Below, piece after piece: positions 63,165-64,000 of a DNA stretch of 64,000 bases (positions are counted from its first letter, which is position 1; each line of letters opens with the position of its first letter). The stretch spans positions 1 to 64,000 of the forward strand of contig JAUYUB010000021.1 of NCBI GenBank assembly GCA_030692765.1. The letters run 5' to 3'. Both the position numbers and the translations under genes were made by a program. The DNA comes from Sulfuricurvum sp. (GTDB taxonomy: Bacteria; Campylobacterota; Campylobacteria; Campylobacterales; Sulfurimonadaceae). The notes beneath the pieces are model-generated. The model searched no databases. It was not told the origin of the DNA and was given only the letters and a program-made list of their open reading frames with translations.

Positions 63165-63611
63165 TTAAAGTTTCTCAACCGCAAAAAGTGGCATATCGTA
63201 TTCAACCGCTTGTGAATCCGAAACCAAAACACTGAGAATTTTACAATCAAATTCTGCCTCAAGTTCATTCATGATTTTCATCGCTTCAAGTACGGCAATA
63301 ACCTGACCTTTTTTTACATGATCACCTACCTTGACAAACGATGCTGAATCCGGAGAAGGGGCAGAATAAAACGTCCCCACCATTGGTGATAAAATTGCAT
63401 CGCCGGTAAGCGCCGGAGCTTCATTAGAAGCACTTGCAGCGATAGCAATCGCTGCAACAGGAGCAGTGACTTGAGGCGCTGCCATAGGTACCATTACAGC
63501 ACCGGTATTCTTTTCGAGTTCAATTGAAAACGCTTCTTGAGTGATTTTCAATTTTGATAATCCGCTTGCATCGAAATCTGACAAAAGGCTTTTAATTTGT
63601 TTCATATCCAT
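63165..63611 (-). CDS. accB: biotin carboxyl carrier protein of acetyl-CoA carboxylase
   Basis: 148-residue carrier with an N-terminal helix (MKQIKSLLSDFDASGLSKLKI), an Ala/Pro-rich linker (residues 38-70) and a biotinyl domain carrying the lysine in LEAMKIMNE near residue 113. SPMVGTFYSAPSPDSASFVKVGD is the usual start of the biotinyl domain. It is the first gene of accB-accC and is divergent from dcd. Confidence 0.97.
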   Translation of the reverse strand: MDMKQIKSLLSDFDASGLSKLKITQEAFSIELEKNTGAVMVPMAAPQVTAPVAAIAIAASASNEAPALTGDAILSPMVGTFYSAPSPDSASFVKVGDHVKKGQVIAVLEAMKIMNELEAEFDCKILSVLVSDSQAVEYDMPLFAVEKL

Positions 63612-63685
63612 AATAGTATGGCTCCTAAAAGTAGGGTAATAGATGTGTTATACTACCACAAAATATTTTAACAATGGATAAGTCA

Positions 63686-64000
63686 ATGGGTCTCAAAAGC
63701 GACGGATGGATACGAAAAATGGCATTAAACGAGGGGATGATCACCCCTTTTTGTGAAGATCAAGTGGGTATGGGAGTCGTCAGTTACGGTCTTAGCTCAT
63801 ACGGATACGACATCCGTGTTACCAATGAATTTAAAATTTTTACCAATCTTAATTCTACTGTTGTTGATCCAAAACATTTTGATGATGCTAATGTTGTTGA
63901 TTTTATCGGTGATGTTTGTATTGTTCCGCCAAACTCATTTGCATTGGCGCGTACCGTTGAATATTTTAAGATTCCGCGAGATGTTCTTGCAATATGTTTA
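63686..64000 (+). CDS. dcd: dCTP deaminase (3' end outside window)
   Basis: Deaminates dCTP to dUTP in the pyrimidine deoxynucleotide pathway. About 105 residues are visible before the window ends, so it is absent from the ORF track. The sequence starts [19 protein letters not shown] and shows [16 protein letters not shown] near residue 31 and [29 protein letters not shown] near the edge, all typical of Dcd. ATG 63674, four codons earlier and in frame, is an alternative start; the MGLK start fits relatives better, but neither has a strong ribosome-binding site. Confidence 0.93.
   Translation, partial: MGLKSDGWIRKMALNEGMITPFCEDQVGMGVVSYGLSSYGYDIRVTNEFKIFTNLNSTVVDPKHFDDANVVDFIGDVCIVPPNSFALARTVEYFKIPRDVLAICL

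Overview
The window looks like chromosomal DNA from a chemolithoautotrophic, microaerobic Campylobacterota (Epsilonproteobacteria), most likely close to Sulfuricurvum or Sulfurimonas. That assignment is an inference from gene content and gene order; no search was run. The pointers are a cbb3 oxidase operon (ccoNOQP) running through a DUF4006 protein, two small membrane proteins and a FixH-like protein straight into AddB/AddA nuclease-helicases; a petABC operon with a diheme cytochrome c1; a futalosine-pathway menaquinone gene (mqnA); purA next to fliJ and motE; a CheB without receiver domain; and a periplasmic alpha-carbonic anhydrase. Coding density is very high, genes often overlap by a few bases, and I see no tRNA, rRNA, insertion sequence, prophage or CRISPR array.

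Layout. 0-1.6 kb: queE (cut by the window edge) and moaA. 1.7-5.3 kb: a membrane polyferredoxin with a Met/His-rich tail and a TonB-dependent receptor, probably a metal uptake pair. 5.4-8.0 kb: cytochrome bc1 complex (petC, petB, petA on the minus strand). 8.3-13 kb: an FqrB-like flavoprotein, mnmG, a Sel1-repeat protein and a TrpD2/YbiB-like protein. 13-15.1 kb: a Cache-HAMP-PAS-GGDEF diguanylate cyclase. 15.2-20.5 kb: riboflavin synthase, MntP, and a divergent cluster of ApbE facing porin, FMN-binding protein and two small membrane proteins, with a Fur-box-like sequence between them. 20.5-24.3 kb: MnmD-like methyltransferase, CheR, CheB and a chemoreceptor. 24.4-32.5 kb: luxS, a class II aldolase, an ABM-domain protein, an LsrK-like kinase, a HAD phosphatase, an orphan solute-binding protein, alpha-carbonic anhydrase and a porin. 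32.6-35.4 kb: an LTA-synthase-like sulfatase-fold protein and ribosomal proteins S9/L13. 35.5-45.5 kb: AddA, AddB, FixH-like and the cco operon. 45.7-53.2 kb: carA, DUF507, motE, fliJ, purA, hisZ, a class V aminotransferase, uppP and rdgB. 53.3-61.7 kb: an MFS transporter, moeA-moaE-moaD, mqnA, gltX, a SurA-like chaperone and a CZB chemoreceptor. 61.8-64 kb: accC, accB and the start of dcd.

How the genes work together. MqnA contributes to menaquinone synthesis; the bc1 complex passes menaquinol electrons to cytochrome c, and cbb3 oxidase reduces oxygen with high affinity. Molybdenum cofactor genes lie at both ends of the window and would serve molybdoenzymes encoded elsewhere. Two chemoreceptors, CheR, CheB, FliJ and MotE belong to motility and taxis, and the diguanylate cyclase adds c-di-GMP signalling.

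The best candidates for something undescribed are (1) the Fur-box-associated flavin electron-transfer cluster at 16.8-20.5 kb, (2) a luxS neighbourhood holding an LsrK-like kinase, an ABM protein and a class II aldolase but no recognisable Lsr transporter or regulator, and (3) a 20-21 bp motif shared upstream of the TonB receptor and ccoN that looks like a response-regulator direct repeat.
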